From Bacteroidia bacterium (lineage in GTDB: Bacteria; Bacteroidota; Bacteroidia; Flavobacteriales; Flavobacteriaceae): DNA of 53,512 bases. The notes under the pieces are model-generated. The model was not told the origin of the DNA and searched no databases. It saw only the letters and a list, made by a program, of their open reading frames with translations. The position numbers and the translations under genes are program-made. The stretch is taken from assembly GCA_030430535.1 (NCBI GenBank), contig JAUIKY010000022.1:1-53512 (forward strand), read 5' to 3'. Of this stretch, positions 1 to 8,961 are shown piece by piece; position 1 is the first letter of the stretch, and every line of letters starts with the position of its first letter.

Positions 1-378
1 CTCTGGAGGACTTTGCCCAGAAATGGGAGCAAAAGTACTCTTACGCTATTAAAAGCTGGAGGGACAACTGGGAAGAACTTACCGCTTTCTATGAATTCCC
101 TTTAGAAATCAGAAAAATCATTTACACCACCAACCTTATTGAAAACCTTAATGGAAAAATCAGGAAGTACACCAAGAACAAGCTCTCGTTCCCAACAGAC
201 GAGGCCGTTATGAAGTCCACTTTTTTAGCCCTTAGAGAGGCTACCAAAAAATGGTCGATGCCCATTAGGAACTGGGGCATTATTTTAAACCAGTTTTTGA
301 CTATATTTGAAAAAAGGGTCCAGCTTTAATTAAGCTAAACCCTCGATTTAAAACTTACACACTTTACGGGATAGTGTC
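1..378 (+). mobile_element. IS256-family insertion sequence, right end
   Basis: The window opens inside an insertion sequence. Its transposase tail is followed by about 50 bases of AT-rich sequence and then a terminal-repeat-like end, cactttacgggatagtgtc, finishing at 378. From 380 the sequence is a SusD C-terminus in open frame, so the element ended inside a susD gene. The left end and the target duplication lie outside the window. The exact boundary, 378 give or take a few bases, is inferred from where SusD-like coding begins. Confidence 0.8.
3..329 (+). CDS. IS256-family (mutator-type) transposase, C-terminal part
   Basis: This is the last 108 codons of a DDE transposase of the IS256/Mutator family; the N-terminal two thirds lie outside the window. 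The hallmark C-terminal block is visible: [19 protein letters not shown], containing the last catalytic glutamate in the ENLNGKIR context. A K-W-x-M-P-x-R-N-W segment near the end is also usual in this family. The protein ends in KRVQL and a TAA stop at 327-329. It cuts and joins the ends of its own element. Whether the full transposase is intact cannot be judged here. Confidence 0.9.
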   Translation: MEDFAQKWEQKYSYAIKSWRDNWEELTAFYEFPLEIRKIIYTTNLIENLNGKIRKYTKNKLSFPTDEAVMKSTFLALREATKKWSMPIRNWGIILNQFLTIFEKRVQL

Positions 379-379
379 T

Positions 380-538
380 TTAAAAAGAACTGGAAAGCTT
401 ATTGAACGCTTAAATGCACATAATCAAGAGGCTGCTGCCAATGTTAAAGATTACCACTATCTGCGCCCCATCCCGCAAGTAGAAATAGACGTTGTTCAAA
501 ACAAAGAAGACTTCCAGCAAAACCCAGGTTATAACTAA
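380..538 (+). pseudogene. SusD/RagB-family lipoprotein, C-terminal remnant cut by the IS
   Basis: Fifty-two codons in open frame directly after the IS end read as the tail of a SusD/RagB outer-membrane glycan-binding lipoprotein. The sequence LKRTGKLIERLNAHN is followed by YLRPIPQVEIDVVQNKEDF and the typical ending QQNPGYN. SusD proteins work with a SusC TonB-dependent transporter to capture oligosaccharides, here presumably pectin fragments given the neighbours. No start codon belongs to this fragment, so the gene is interrupted by the element. Its 5' part and any susC would lie to the left of the window. The family call rests on the C-terminal signature only. Confidence 0.75.
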
Positions 539-565
539 CAATTTAGTTTGATTTAGTTTTAGTTT

Positions 566-617
566 GAAATATTACCCATGTTCTTATAGCTATATAGGAT
601 GCATGCGGTAATATTTC
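566..617 (+). terminator. Stem-loop after the susD remnant, likely terminator
   Basis: A perfect 11-bp inverted repeat, GAAATATTACC (566-576) and GGTAATATTTC (607-617), extends inward by CATG/CATG with one bulged base. It is followed by a short T run (cttttta). It lies between the susD remnant and the next gene and would end transcription of the susCD unit. The loop is long, about 30 bases, so efficiency is uncertain. Confidence 0.5.
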
Positions 618-662
618 TTTTTATATTAGTATTTCTTTTATTGATTAAATCTCTTAATTTTC

Positions 663-1655
663 ATGAAACTTACATCTCAAAAGCTTATTCCTATTTTCCT
701 TTTTGTTTGCTTTGGTTTTTTGTTAAACGCTCAAAGCCAAAAAAAAGAAATCCCCAAAGACACCAGTTTTAATATCCACTCCGATTTCAAAAAAAACTCA
801 AAATATTTTCCATTTATAAAGCCACTTGAAGACGAGCTTCCGCCAAGCGTAAATGAACACAGAAATGTAGTTTATACCGCCTTAAAAAACACCCCTTACG
901 GCGACAGGGATTTGCATTTGGATATTTTTTCACCTAAAAAACCAGGAAAACACCCTGCTTTGATTATGGTTCATGGCGGCGGTTGGCGTTCGGGCAATAA
1001 GTCGCTACAAGTGCCCATGGCCCAGAAATTGGCAGAAAGAGGCTATGTAACCGTTTGTGTAGAATATCAATTGTCGCTAGAAGCCCAATATCCTGCTGCC
1101 GTTTTTAATATTAAAAGTGCCATCCGTTGGATGCGTGCCCATGCCGAAACTTACAACATCGATACCGAAAAAATCGCCATTTCGGGCTGTTCGGCTGGTG
1201 GACAATTGGCCATGCTAACCGGTTTAACCAACGGAATTGAAAACAAAGAAGGCGACCACGGAAACGAAGGATTTCCAAGCAATATTCAAGCTATTATCGA
1301 TATTGACGGGGTTGTGAATTTTATGGCTCCGACTTCCTTAAATCTTAACAGAAGACCTGATTCGCCCGATGTTGAATGGCTTGGTGGTACATTTACCGAA
1401 AAACCCGAAGTATGGAAAGATGCCTCAAGTATTTATTGGGCCAATAAAACCTCTCCTCCCATTTTGTTTTTAAACAGCGGTTATCCCCGTTTCCATGCTG
1501 GGCAGGACGAACTTATTGGTATGATGGCCCATTGGGGCATTTACACCGAAGTGCATCAATTCAACGAAAAAATCCATACTTTCTGGCTTTACGAACCTTG
1601 GGCAAACCAAACCATAAATTACATCGATAATTTTTTAATGAAAGTTTTTCAATAA
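663..1655 (+). CDS. Secreted alpha/beta hydrolase (esterase, possibly acting on pectin)
   Basis: A 330-residue exported esterase-like enzyme. Residues 1-24 form a signal peptide (hydrophobic IFLFVCFGFLL, then NAQ). The oxyanion-hole motif HGGGW is at 104-108 and the nucleophile elbow GCSAG at 175-179, with Ser177. His305 in EKIHTFW is the likely catalytic histidine. This layout matches BD-FAE/hormone-sensitive-lipase-like hydrolases found in Bacteroidota polysaccharide loci. It lies 18 bp upstream of a pectin methylesterase on the same strand, so removal of acetyl or other ester groups from pectin is a reasonable inference. The actual substrate cannot be read from sequence. Confidence 0.85.
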   Translation: MKLTSQKLIPIFLFVCFGFLLNAQSQKKEIPKDTSFNIHSDFKKNSKYFPFIKPLEDELPPSVNEHRNVVYTALKNTPYGDRDLHLDIFSPKKPGKHPALIMVHGGGWRSGNKSLQVPMAQKLAERGYVTVCVEYQLSLEAQYPAAVFNIKSAIRWMRAHAETYNIDTEKIAISGCSAGGQLAMLTGLTNGIENKEGDHGNEGFPSNIQAIIDIDGVVNFMAPTSLNLNRRPDSPDVEWLGGTFTEKPEVWKDASSIYWANKTSPPILFLNSGYPRFHAGQDELIGMMAHWGIYTEVHQFNEKIHTFWLYEPWANQTINYIDNFLMKVFQ

Positions 1656-1673
1656 TCAACTTATTACAATACC

Positions 1674-2639
1674 ATGAAGAAACCTTTTTATTTTCTTTTT
1701 TTACTGCTTTTTGCATCAACAATAACCTTTGCACAAACTTCAAATCCCGACAAATACAAATACGATTTTGTAGTCGCCAAAGACGGCAGCGGCGATTATA
1801 AATACATACAGGATGCCATTGATGCCATGCGCGTTTTCCCGTTAAAGCCCATCACTCTTTACATTAAAAATGGCGTTTACACCGAAAAAGTGGAATTGCC
1901 CCGATACAACGTTGATGTTACTTTTATAGGTGAAAGTGTTGACAAAACCATTATTACTTACAACGATTACGCTGGCCGCGGAAAACACATCGGTACTTTT
2001 AATTCGTACACCGTTAAAATTTCGGGCAACCGATTTAAAGCTGAAAACATTACGTTTGAAAATTCGGCAGGTTCCGTTGGACAAGCCGTTGCCTTACATG
2101 TTGATGCCGACAAAGCCATTTTTAGAAACTGTAAATTTTTAGGAAATCAAGATACCATTTATCACGGTGGTGAATATTCTCGACAACTTTTTGAAGACTG
2201 TTATATTGAAGGCACCACCGATTTTATTTTTGGCCCCGCAACGGCCGTTTTTAAAAACTGTACCATTCATTGTAAAGCAAACTCGTACATTACAGCACCA
2301 AACACTCCAAAGGATAAAGGTTTTGGTTTTGTGTTTTTAGATTGTAAAATCACAACCACGGATGATGTAACGAAACTGTATTTGGGCAGACCTTGGCGTT
2401 ATTATGCCAAATCGGTTTTTGTGCGCTGCGAGATGCCACAAGCTATTCGTCCTGAAGGTTGGCACAACTGGGGCAATCCTGAGAACGAGAAAACCGCTTT
2501 TTTTGCTGAATACAATAATTACGGAAAAGGTGCCAATACGAAAGAACGGGTATCTTGGTCACATCAATTATCTAACAAGGAAGCCAAAAAATATACTATC
2601 GAAACTATTTTTGATACCTGTAACACTTGGAAAATGTAA
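1674..2639 (+). CDS. Pectin methylesterase (carbohydrate esterase family 8)
   Basis: A 321-residue exported pectinesterase that removes methyl groups from homogalacturonan and prepares it for pectate lyases. A signal peptide covers about residues 1-20 (ends TFAQ). The family motifs appear in order: GSGDYKYIQDAID (38-50), ITFENSAG (126-133), GNQDTIY with Asp160, TDFIFGPA with Asp183, and LGRPWR (237-242) with Arg239. These are the two catalytic aspartates and the substrate arginine of CE8. The length is normal for a single-domain bacterial enzyme. It follows the esterase gene by 18 bp and ends at a terminator shared with the convergent PL10 gene. Confidence 0.95.
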   Translation: MKKPFYFLFLLLFASTITFAQTSNPDKYKYDFVVAKDGSGDYKYIQDAIDAMRVFPLKPITLYIKNGVYTEKVELPRYNVDVTFIGESVDKTIITYNDYAGRGKHIGTFNSYTVKISGNRFKAENITFENSAGSVGQAVALHVDADKAIFRNCKFLGNQDTIYHGGEYSRQLFEDCYIEGTTDFIFGPATAVFKNCTIHCKANSYITAPNTPKDKGFGFVFLDCKITTTDDVTKLYLGRPWRYYAKSVFVRCEMPQAIRPEGWHNWGNPENEKTAFFAEYNNYGKGANTKERVSWSHQLSNKEAKKYTIETIFDTCNTWKM

Positions 2640-2663
2640 AATTAAGTTTCTTTTATTCATAAA

Positions 2664-2692
2664 AAAAAGGTCGCCTAAACAGCGACCTTTTT
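2664..2692. terminator. Bidirectional terminator between convergent pectinase genes
   Basis: The stem AAAAAGGTCGC (2664-2674) and GCGACCTTTTT (2682-2692) encloses a 7-base loop. It has an A-rich left flank and a T-rich right flank, so it can stop transcription from both the pectin methylesterase and the PL10 lyase genes. Confidence 0.85.
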
Positions 2693-2714
2693 ATTGACTA
2701 ACTCAAAATTAAAC

Positions 2715-4319
2715 TTAAATACCGTGCTTGTTTTTCCAAGCGGTGTATTCAGAACCAATTAAGTTCTTTGGCCAACTGCCATACCAAGCGTAGCCGTTTC
2801 TTCTTTCATGTGAAATTTCTGCAATTGTCTTTTTTGGTACACCATCTCTACTACAGAAAAATGGTTCATTTGGCCCAAATGCGCTAAATAATGATTGATA
2901 TTCATAACCTGTATAATCATCCAGGCTATAGAATCTAGCCCACATCACATTTCCAGGAGATTCCACCAACACCTTATCTCCATCTTGTTCTACTAAAGCA
3001 TAACCAACAATTTTAACCGATTCAAACCAAGCAACAGCACTATTAACAGCATCAATTACTTCCGAGGACGGGTTATCTAAGGTCATTAATAATCTTACTA
3101 TACCTACAGATTCAGAACCACTATTAGAAGCCAATTCATAAGACCTTGCTCTTCTTGGTATTAATGTAATGTTATCATGTTGCGCACACCATGCTGTTTT
3201 TGTTCCATTTATTACAACCTGAGTATCCAAAATAACTTGTATACCTTTCTCAAAAGCTGTTTGAGCCTTAGAAACGTAACTAGCATCAAGTAATTGAAGG
3301 TTATTTCGTTCTAAGAAAATATCGCGCATTAAATTCATCACATTAGTCATAGCATTATCATTATAAGTAATGTATCTGCTATAATCATTTGGTTCAAGAG
3401 GATACACCTGTGGCCATCCACCATTATCAAACTGTGCTTCTAGGATCCAATCAACACCTCGTATCGCAGCATCCAAATAGTCTGTATTACCGGCAGACTG
3501 ATAGAAACCTAACAATTCTCGGATTTCTCCAATAGTGTGTCCATTATCAATAGTACTATCTCCTTTGTCTTTCTTTGCAGCTTCTGCTAAATCTGTAGAA
3601 GTCTGCGTCCTATCATAACCAGAAAAGTCATTATGATATTTCGGCCATCCACCGTCGTTTCTTTGAAACAGCAACATATTCTCAGCACGGGTAATTTTAA
3701 TGGTAATTCCAGAAATCTCAACAACTACTTCTCCTTTTACATTACTACCATCAATAGAAGTTGCTGTTACCGTTACCGAACCGTTTTTTTTAGGGGTTAA
3801 GAGACCATTATCATCTACATCCGCAATAGTAGCATCTGAAACCGACCACACCACTACTTTATTAGTTGCATCAGTTGGTAAAATTTCGGCAGTAAGTTGT
3901 AATGGCTCGCCATCGGTAATTTCTGTGCCGCCTGTAACCGTAATACTTTCAATAAGAACCACTGGACCAGAAACTCCAGAAATAGTAATTGTTTTTTCGG
4001 CCATAACGCCAGACCCGTCATTGGCTTCTGCAGTAATTTTAACCGTGCCATTATCTAACGGTGTTAAAATACCTGTAGTTGAAATGGTAGCGATACTTTC
4101 ATCAGAAACACTCCATGTTACCGTTCTATCTGTAGCATTATTGGGCAATACTGCTACGGTAAATTGTTTTGCATTACCATCGGTAATATTTCCTCCATTA
4201 ATCACAATGGTGCTTACCTCAACATTCTTTTCTTCCTCAACAACATCGCTATCGCTGCTACAAGAGCCCAAAACCATTAATCCAATAGTAAAAATCAACA
4301 GCCTTTTTAATTTTTTCAT
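2715..4319 (-). CDS. Pectate lyase, polysaccharide lyase family 10, lipoprotein with two Ig-like domains
   Basis: A 534-residue surface or periplasmic lipoprotein. The start is placed at 4319 (MKKLKRLLIF...), not at the earlier in-frame ATG at 4355, because only this start gives a clean lipoprotein signal with lipobox VLGSC at Cys20. Two bacterial Ig-like (Big2) domains follow, about residues 33-114 and 122-203, each with the WSVSD...I...G.LTP pattern. The catalytic PL10 domain fills about 208 to the end, with RNDGGWPKYHND, DNGHTIGEIRELL, DNGGWPQVYP, YNDNAMTNVM, and ARSYELAS in the second half. It cleaves de-esterified homogalacturonan by beta-elimination. A LacI-type operator lies 40 bp upstream of the start. 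Confidence 0.93.
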   Translation of the reverse strand: MKKLKRLLIFTIGLMVLGSCSSDSDVVEEEKNVEVSTIVINGGNITDGNAKQFTVAVLPNNATDRTVTWSVSDESIATISTTGILTPLDNGTVKITAEANDGSGVMAEKTITISGVSGPVVLIESITVTGGTEITDGEPLQLTAEILPTDATNKVVVWSVSDATIADVDDNGLLTPKKNGSVTVTATSIDGSNVKGEVVVEISGITIKITRAENMLLFQRNDGGWPKYHNDFSGYDRTQTSTDLAEAAKKDKGDSTIDNGHTIGEIRELLGFYQSAGNTDYLDAAIRGVDWILEAQFDNGGWPQVYPLEPNDYSRYITYNDNAMTNVMNLMRDIFLERNNLQLLDASYVSKAQTAFEKGIQVILDTQVVINGTKTAWCAQHDNITLIPRRARSYELASNSGSESVGIVRLLMTLDNPSSEVIDAVNSAVAWFESVKIVGYALVEQDGDKVLVESPGNVMWARFYSLDDYTGYEYQSLFSAFGPNEPFFCSRDGVPKKTIAEISHERRNGYAWYGSWPKNLIGSEYTAWKNKHGI

Positions 4320-4358
4320 ATATATCTTTTTTAGTTTAATTGAATCGAAACACAAACA

Positions 4359-4372
4359 TGCAATCGATTACA
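4359..4372 (-). promoter_or_regulatory. LacI-type operator at the PL10 lyase promoter
   Basis: The sequence TGCAATCGATTACA is a 14-bp palindrome with one mismatched pair and matches the operators at 4588-4601 and 13397-13410. On the minus strand it is directly preceded by TAATATTG (plus 4373-4380), a one-mismatch version of the Bacteroidota -7 box TAnnTTTG. A repressor bound here would cover the transcription start. Confidence 0.8.
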
Positions 4373-4587
4373 CAATATTAATAAATTATAGTTCTTTTTA
4401 AAAAGTTTTAATGTTAAAATTTTTCACTACTAACTCTCTTTGCCATTTATCCTTACAAAAGAAATAGCACTTTTTCATCATTTTCTATTAACGACTTATT
4501 TTTACAACACTAAAACCCACAAAAATTATATTTTTAACAAAAAAAAGCTACTTTTAATGTTAATTTAAATTAAAACGCTATATTTAT

Positions 4588-4601
4588 GTAATCGATTACG
4601 A
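4588..4601 (+). promoter_or_regulatory. LacI-type operator upstream of the lacI-family gene
   Basis: TGTAATCGATTACG abuts TATATTTA (4580-4587), a one-mismatch TAnnTTTG -7 box, in the same arrangement as at the PL10 and uxaC promoters. This suggests that the regulator controls its own synthesis. A second -7-like box, TATTTTTG at 4656-4663, lies closer to the gene and could give a shorter transcript. The rest of the 4320-4682 gap is AT-rich, with no ORF seen. Confidence 0.8.
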
Positions 4602-4682
4602 ATGATGCGTAAATCAAGTTTAATTCACCATACTAAACCTTTTTTTAAAAAAGTCTATTTTTGCAAAATGATTTAACTCCTT

Positions 4683-5765
4683 ATGAGCAAGAAAACCACC
4701 ATTTACGATATAGCAAAAAAACTAAATATTACTGCTGCAACCGTTTCCAGGGCCTTAAACAACAATCCTAAAATAAGTGAAGCCACAAGAGCACTGGTAT
4801 TAAAAACTGCTGCCAAAATGAACTACGAGCAAAATAAATTAGCTCTAGCATTAAAAAGCGGTAAAAGTTTCAATGTGGGGGTTATTGTTCCGCGAATCGA
4901 CTCTAATTTCTTTGCTTCGGTTATCCGCGGCATTGAGGAAGAATTGCACCCAGAGGGCTATCATGTTATTATCTGTCAAACCCACGACCAAAAGAGTTTA
5001 GAACTCGCCAATATCAACTCCTTGTTAAATGCACAAGTAGATGGGGTGTTAATGTCTATTTCGAACGCTAATGATGCCACTAAGCCCAATAATCCAAAGG
5101 AGGGTATTGACATAGAAGAAAATAGCATTTTTGACAATTTGATAAAGAAGAATGTGCCGCTTATCTTTTTTGACCGAAAGAAAGATATTAAAGGGGTTAG
5201 CTCTATTGTTATTGATGATTTTAAAGGTGCTTATGATGCCACCCAACATTTAATTGACCAAGGGAAAAAGCGTATAGCCCACCTATCGAACAACAGGGAT
5301 ATAGAAATATTTAAGAACCGTTATTTAGGCTACAAACAAGCATTAATCGATAATGGTATTGCATTTGATGATAACCTTGTAATTGAATGCTTCAGTAAAG
5401 TAGCCGATGGCCGAAAAGTAACCCAAAAGCTTTTAGATATGAAAGAACCACCCGATGCCATTTTTTCGGTAAGTGATTTTTCTGCTTTGGGAGCCATTCA
5501 GGAAATTTTGGAACAAGATTTAAAAATCCCTGAAGATATTAGCGTAGTAGGTTTTAGTAACGAGCCTTTTACCAAGTTTATGGAGCTTTCCATTACATCG
5601 GTGGACCAGTCACCGACCGAAATGGGCCGCATTGCTGCCAAAGTGTTTTTAGAGGAGGTTAATAACGACAGTAAAATTAAATCTGAAAAGCACGTGGTGC
5701 TTAGCCCAGAATTGATGATTAGGAAATCTTCCCTTTCATCGGCTTCATCGGCAGTAACAGCGTAA
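4683..5765 (+). CDS. LacI-family transcriptional regulator of pectin/uronate genes
   Basis: A 360-residue repressor. The N-terminal helix-turn-helix and hinge helix are at residues 1-60 (TIYDIAKKLNITAATVSRALN). A periplasmic-binding-protein-like effector domain runs from about 62 to 345 (VGVIVPRIDSNFFASVIRGIE; ISVVGFSNEPFTKFMELSITSVDQ). Family members bind palindromes with a central CG, and three such sites lie in this neighbourhood. The gene is divergent from the PL10 lyase gene and convergent with the uronate operon. A sugar acid or oligouronide is the expected inducer, but this is inferred from context only. Confidence 0.93.
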   Translation: MSKKTTIYDIAKKLNITAATVSRALNNNPKISEATRALVLKTAAKMNYEQNKLALALKSGKSFNVGVIVPRIDSNFFASVIRGIEEELHPEGYHVIICQTHDQKSLELANINSLLNAQVDGVLMSISNANDATKPNNPKEGIDIEENSIFDNLIKKNVPLIFFDRKKDIKGVSSIVIDDFKGAYDATQHLIDQGKKRIAHLSNNRDIEIFKNRYLGYKQALIDNGIAFDDNLVIECFSKVADGRKVTQKLLDMKEPPDAIFSVSDFSALGAIQEILEQDLKIPEDISVVGFSNEPFTKFMELSITSVDQSPTEMGRIAAKVFLEEVNNDSKIKSEKHVVLSPELMIRKSSLSSASSAVTA

Positions 5766-5792
5766 ATCCCTATTCATTATTTATATATAAGC

Positions 5793-5826
5793 AAAACACC
5801 AAGATTACTAGTAATCTTGGTGTTTT
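5793..5826. terminator. Perfect 34-bp palindromic bidirectional terminator
   Basis: AAAACACCAAGATTAC (5793-5808) is mirrored exactly by GTAATCTTGGTGTTTT (5811-5826) around a central TA. It lies between the convergent lacI-family and uxaA genes, with A and T runs on the two sides, and serves both. Confidence 0.9.
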
Positions 5827-5857
5827 ATTTACACTATTTATTCTTTTAAAGCAGCTA

Positions 5858-7465
5858 TTAAAGCGACACGCCTCTCTTCCAAGGAATGAAGTCGTCTTGG
5901 CTCAACAATTTAGCTTTGGTTTTTATTCTTCCACTAGCCACCTCTATGATGAAATCCAGCATTTCCTCAGCCATTTCATCAATCGTTTTTTCGCCACGAA
6001 TTACCGCTCCAGTTTCAATGTCTATAATGTCAGACATTTTCTCCTTTAATTCGGTATTAGATGACACCTTAATAATCGGTGCAATAGGATTTCCTGTTGG
6101 TGTTCCCAAACCAGTTGTAAACAACACCACGTTTGCTCCAGACCCCACTAAACCTGTTGTACTTTCTACATCGTTACCTGGGGTACACAATAAGTTTAAT
6201 CCAGGCTCGTGAATATATTCGGCGTAATCTAAAACACTAACTACGGGCGAAGTCCCACCTTTTTTGGCAGCTCCAGCCGACTTCATAGCATCGGTAATCA
6301 ATCCGTCTTTTATGTTACCTGGTGACGGATTCATATCAAAACCTGACCCTGCAGCAACAACAGATTTTTCGTAAGACTTCATCAACTCTAAAAACTTCTC
6401 GCCGTCTTTATCGTCAACACATCGGTTTACCAATTCTTGTTCAACACCACAAAGCTCAGGGAATTCGGCTAAAACAGCAGTACCATTTAAGGCTACCAAT
6501 AAATCTGAAACGGCCCCCAAAGTTGGGTTAGCAGAAATACCAGAAAAACCGTCAGACCCTCCACACTCTAAACCTACCTTTAATTTTGATAATGGTGCAG
6601 GTTTACGCTCAATTTTATTGGCTTCTTTCATAGCCAAAAACGAATCTTTAACGATGGTTGATAGCATTTCATCTACCGTACCCATTTGTTGCTGTTCGTA
6701 TATTAATACAGGCTTATTCAAGTTGGGATTAATGGCATCTAAAGCATCCTTAAAAATACTTATTTGTAAATTTTGGCATCCTAAGCTTAATACTGTCGCA
6801 CCCGCTACGTTAGGGTTATTTACATAACCGGCCAAAAGTTTGGCCAACACTTCTGAGTCTTGACGAATACCTCCACAACCTCCAGGGTGCGTAATAAATT
6901 TTACGTCCAGATTTTCAAAAACATCTTTCGACTCTTCAACAACCTCAACATCATCACCTCCGCTAACCAAAGAACGCAACAACATTTGATGTGGATTTAC
7001 TTTTTTCTTTAAAAGTTCCTTTTCAAATATTTCCTTTAGTTTTTCGATGTTTTTGTTTTCACAGAATACTAATGGGAAAAACAACCAAACGTTTTCAGTT
7101 CCTACTTGACCATCTTCCCTGTGGTATCCCATAAACGTGCGGTCTTTCCACTTATCAACATTTGGTGGTGTCCAGCTAAACGACTCGGTTTTTCCAAACA
7201 CCTTTTCACTTTGGTGTTTTACATTGTCTACGGTCAATACATCACCTTTTTCAATAACCCCATTGGCCGAACCAACCAATACACCGTACATAATAATACG
7301 GGCGCCCGATTCAAATTTTTCTAAAGCTATTTTGTGCTTCGATTTTACATCGGAAAGAATCTTTATATCCTCGCCCTCAAAGGGTATCACTTCACCCGCC
7401 TTCAAATTCACCAAAGCTACGGCTACATTGTCTGATGAATTTACTTTTATAAGTTTCTTTTGCAT
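5858..7465 (-). CDS. uxaA: Altronate dehydratase
   Basis: A 535-residue enzyme that dehydrates D-altronate to 2-keto-3-deoxy-D-gluconate, the third isomerase-pathway step from galacturonate. An N-terminal SAF-like domain covers about residues 1-95 (VALVNLKAGEVI). The large dehydratase domain begins near GYHREDGQVGTENVW and carries HPGGCGG, LSLGCQNLQ and GLECGGSDGFSG; the cysteines in these motifs fit the family's iron-dependent chemistry. The length matches full UxaA. It is the last gene of the six-gene operon, 29 bp after uxaB. Galactarate dehydratase is a related alternative, but adjacent uxaB and uxaC support altronate. Confidence 0.93.
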   Translation of the reverse strand: MQKKLIKVNSSDNVAVALVNLKAGEVIPFEGEDIKILSDVKSKHKIALEKFESGARIIMYGVLVGSANGVIEKGDVLTVDNVKHQSEKVFGKTESFSWTPPNVDKWKDRTFMGYHREDGQVGTENVWLFFPLVFCENKNIEKLKEIFEKELLKKKVNPHQMLLRSLVSGGDDVEVVEESKDVFENLDVKFITHPGGCGGIRQDSEVLAKLLAGYVNNPNVAGATVLSLGCQNLQISIFKDALDAINPNLNKPVLIYEQQQMGTVDEMLSTIVKDSFLAMKEANKIERKPAPLSKLKVGLECGGSDGFSGISANPTLGAVSDLLVALNGTAVLAEFPELCGVEQELVNRCVDDKDGEKFLELMKSYEKSVVAAGSGFDMNPSPGNIKDGLITDAMKSAGAAKKGGTSPVVSVLDYAEYIHEPGLNLLCTPGNDVESTTGLVGSGANVVLFTTGLGTPTGNPIAPIIKVSSNTELKEKMSDIIDIETGAVIRGEKTIDEMAEEMLDFIIEVASGRIKTKAKLLSQDDFIPWKRGVSL

Positions 7466-7494
7466 CCTATTAAATGGATTAAATTTATTTTCTT

Positions 7495-8940
7495 TTAGTA
7501 TGTCTTACTGTAATTAGCAAAACCCTTCTCTACTCCGTTAGCTTCAATTTCTTTTAAAGCTAAGGCTACTGCGCTGGTTAGGTTTTCAACTTTTGTTAAA
7601 TCTTCACCCCAGTATTCTTCTATGCTCAAGGCTTCCTTGGCTACTTTTTCGTAGTCGTTAGATTCCCAAATCTTTGCAAAATTGGCCACAATATCTTCAC
7701 TATCTTGTACTGGTAAGCTTTCGCCATTCCAAGTGCCTTTGTAGAATCTAATCAAGCAAGCAAACGCAAAAGTTAAGTTGGTTGGCAATTTACCGTGCAC
7801 ATCAACATAACCCAATAAACTTGGTAACACTCTTACTTTGAATTTTGAAATGGAGTTTAAGGCAATGCTCGATAAGTTATGAATAATAAATGGATTTCTA
7901 AAACGGTCGAAAATTTCATCTGCGAAGCTATTCAACTCGTCTCTATCCATTTCAAGCGTATCGATAATTTCGTTGAAAACGGCTTCGTTGATAAACTTAC
8001 CGGTGAATTCATTATCAACAGACTGCTTTACTGTTTTGTTTCCATAAAGTAAAGAAAATGGCACCATTGCGGTATGCGCCCCATTTAAAATACGCACTTT
8101 TCTGGTACGGTAAGGCTGCATATCGTCCACAATCTTAACATCCAAATCGGTTTTGTGGAATGGCAGTTTTGCTTTTAGGTCGTCACCGCCTTCAATAACC
8201 CATAAAAGAAATACCTCGGCAGCAACTATCAAATTATCCTGATAGTCCAACTGTGCATTGTAAGCCTCTATCTCGTCTTTTGGGTAACCTGGTACAATTC
8301 TATCTACCAAAGTACTGTGGAAACTGTTGTTTTCTAACAACCATGTTTTAAAATCTTCTCCCAAATTCCAATCTGAAACGTATTTTAAAATGATCTCCTT
8401 TAAAGTTTCAGAATTATGATTAATCAATTCACACGGAATGATAGTCAAACCTTTACTAGCATCGCCATTGAAATGTTTGAACCTTTCGTGCAACAGCAAG
8501 GTTAATTTGGCTGGAAATGAGCTTGGTGGTTGCATATCTGCAGTATCGGAAGCCACATATGCAATACCAGCTTCGGTAGTGTTCGATATAACAAACTCTA
8601 GAGTCTCTTCTTTAGCCAAACTTAAATAGTCGTTAAAATTGGCGTAAGGGTCTACTCCTTTAACAATATTATCGATCAATTCAACCTCTTGTATTTCCTG
8701 TCCTTTTTTAACACCTTTCATAAAAAGGGTGTAAAGCCCGTCTTGATCGTTAAGCATTTTTATCAGACCTCTGTCAATAGGCTGTACTACAGCTATTCCA
8801 GCATTAAAATCTGCCTTATCGTTTAATTCGTGAAAGGTGTAGTCTATAAACGCTCTTAAAAAATTACCTTCACCAAATTGTACTATTTTTATTGGACGCT
8901 TTTCTTCTAATCCAACATTTGCTCTATTTAATTTTTTCAT
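7495..8940 (-). CDS. uxaB: Tagaturonate reductase (altronate oxidoreductase)
   Basis: A 481-residue member of the mannitol dehydrogenase/polyol-specific long-chain dehydrogenase family. It reduces D-tagaturonate to D-altronate with NADH. The N-terminal nucleotide-binding part includes IVQFGEGNFLRAFIDY (residues 19-34), as in UxaB. The C-terminal half contains KVRILNGAHTAMVPFSLLYG, the family's substrate-site segment. It lies 21 bp after dctM and 29 bp before uxaA. UxuB (fructuronate reductase) is the close relative, but the neighbouring altronate dehydratase makes UxaB the better call. Confidence 0.93.
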   Translation of the reverse strand: MKKLNRANVGLEEKRPIKIVQFGEGNFLRAFIDYTFHELNDKADFNAGIAVVQPIDRGLIKMLNDQDGLYTLFMKGVKKGQEIQEVELIDNIVKGVDPYANFNDYLSLAKEETLEFVISNTTEAGIAYVASDTADMQPPSSFPAKLTLLLHERFKHFNGDASKGLTIIPCELINHNSETLKEIILKYVSDWNLGEDFKTWLLENNSFHSTLVDRIVPGYPKDEIEAYNAQLDYQDNLIVAAEVFLLWVIEGGDDLKAKLPFHKTDLDVKIVDDMQPYRTRKVRILNGAHTAMVPFSLLYGNKTVKQSVDNEFTGKFINEAVFNEIIDTLEMDRDELNSFADEIFDRFRNPFIIHNLSSIALNSISKFKVRVLPSLLGYVDVHGKLPTNLTFAFACLIRFYKGTWNGESLPVQDSEDIVANFAKIWESNDYEKVAKEALSIEEYWGEDLTKVENLTSAVALALKEIEANGVEKGFANYSKTY

Positions 8941-8961
8941 TTTAATTTATATTGAACACTT

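Noticed and set aside
3700-4401. A 233-codon plus-strand ORF opposite the PL10 lyase gene
   Set aside because: The translated text has no family features and is the mirror of the Ig-like repeats; the minus-strand frame encodes a full lipoprotein with PL10 motifs.
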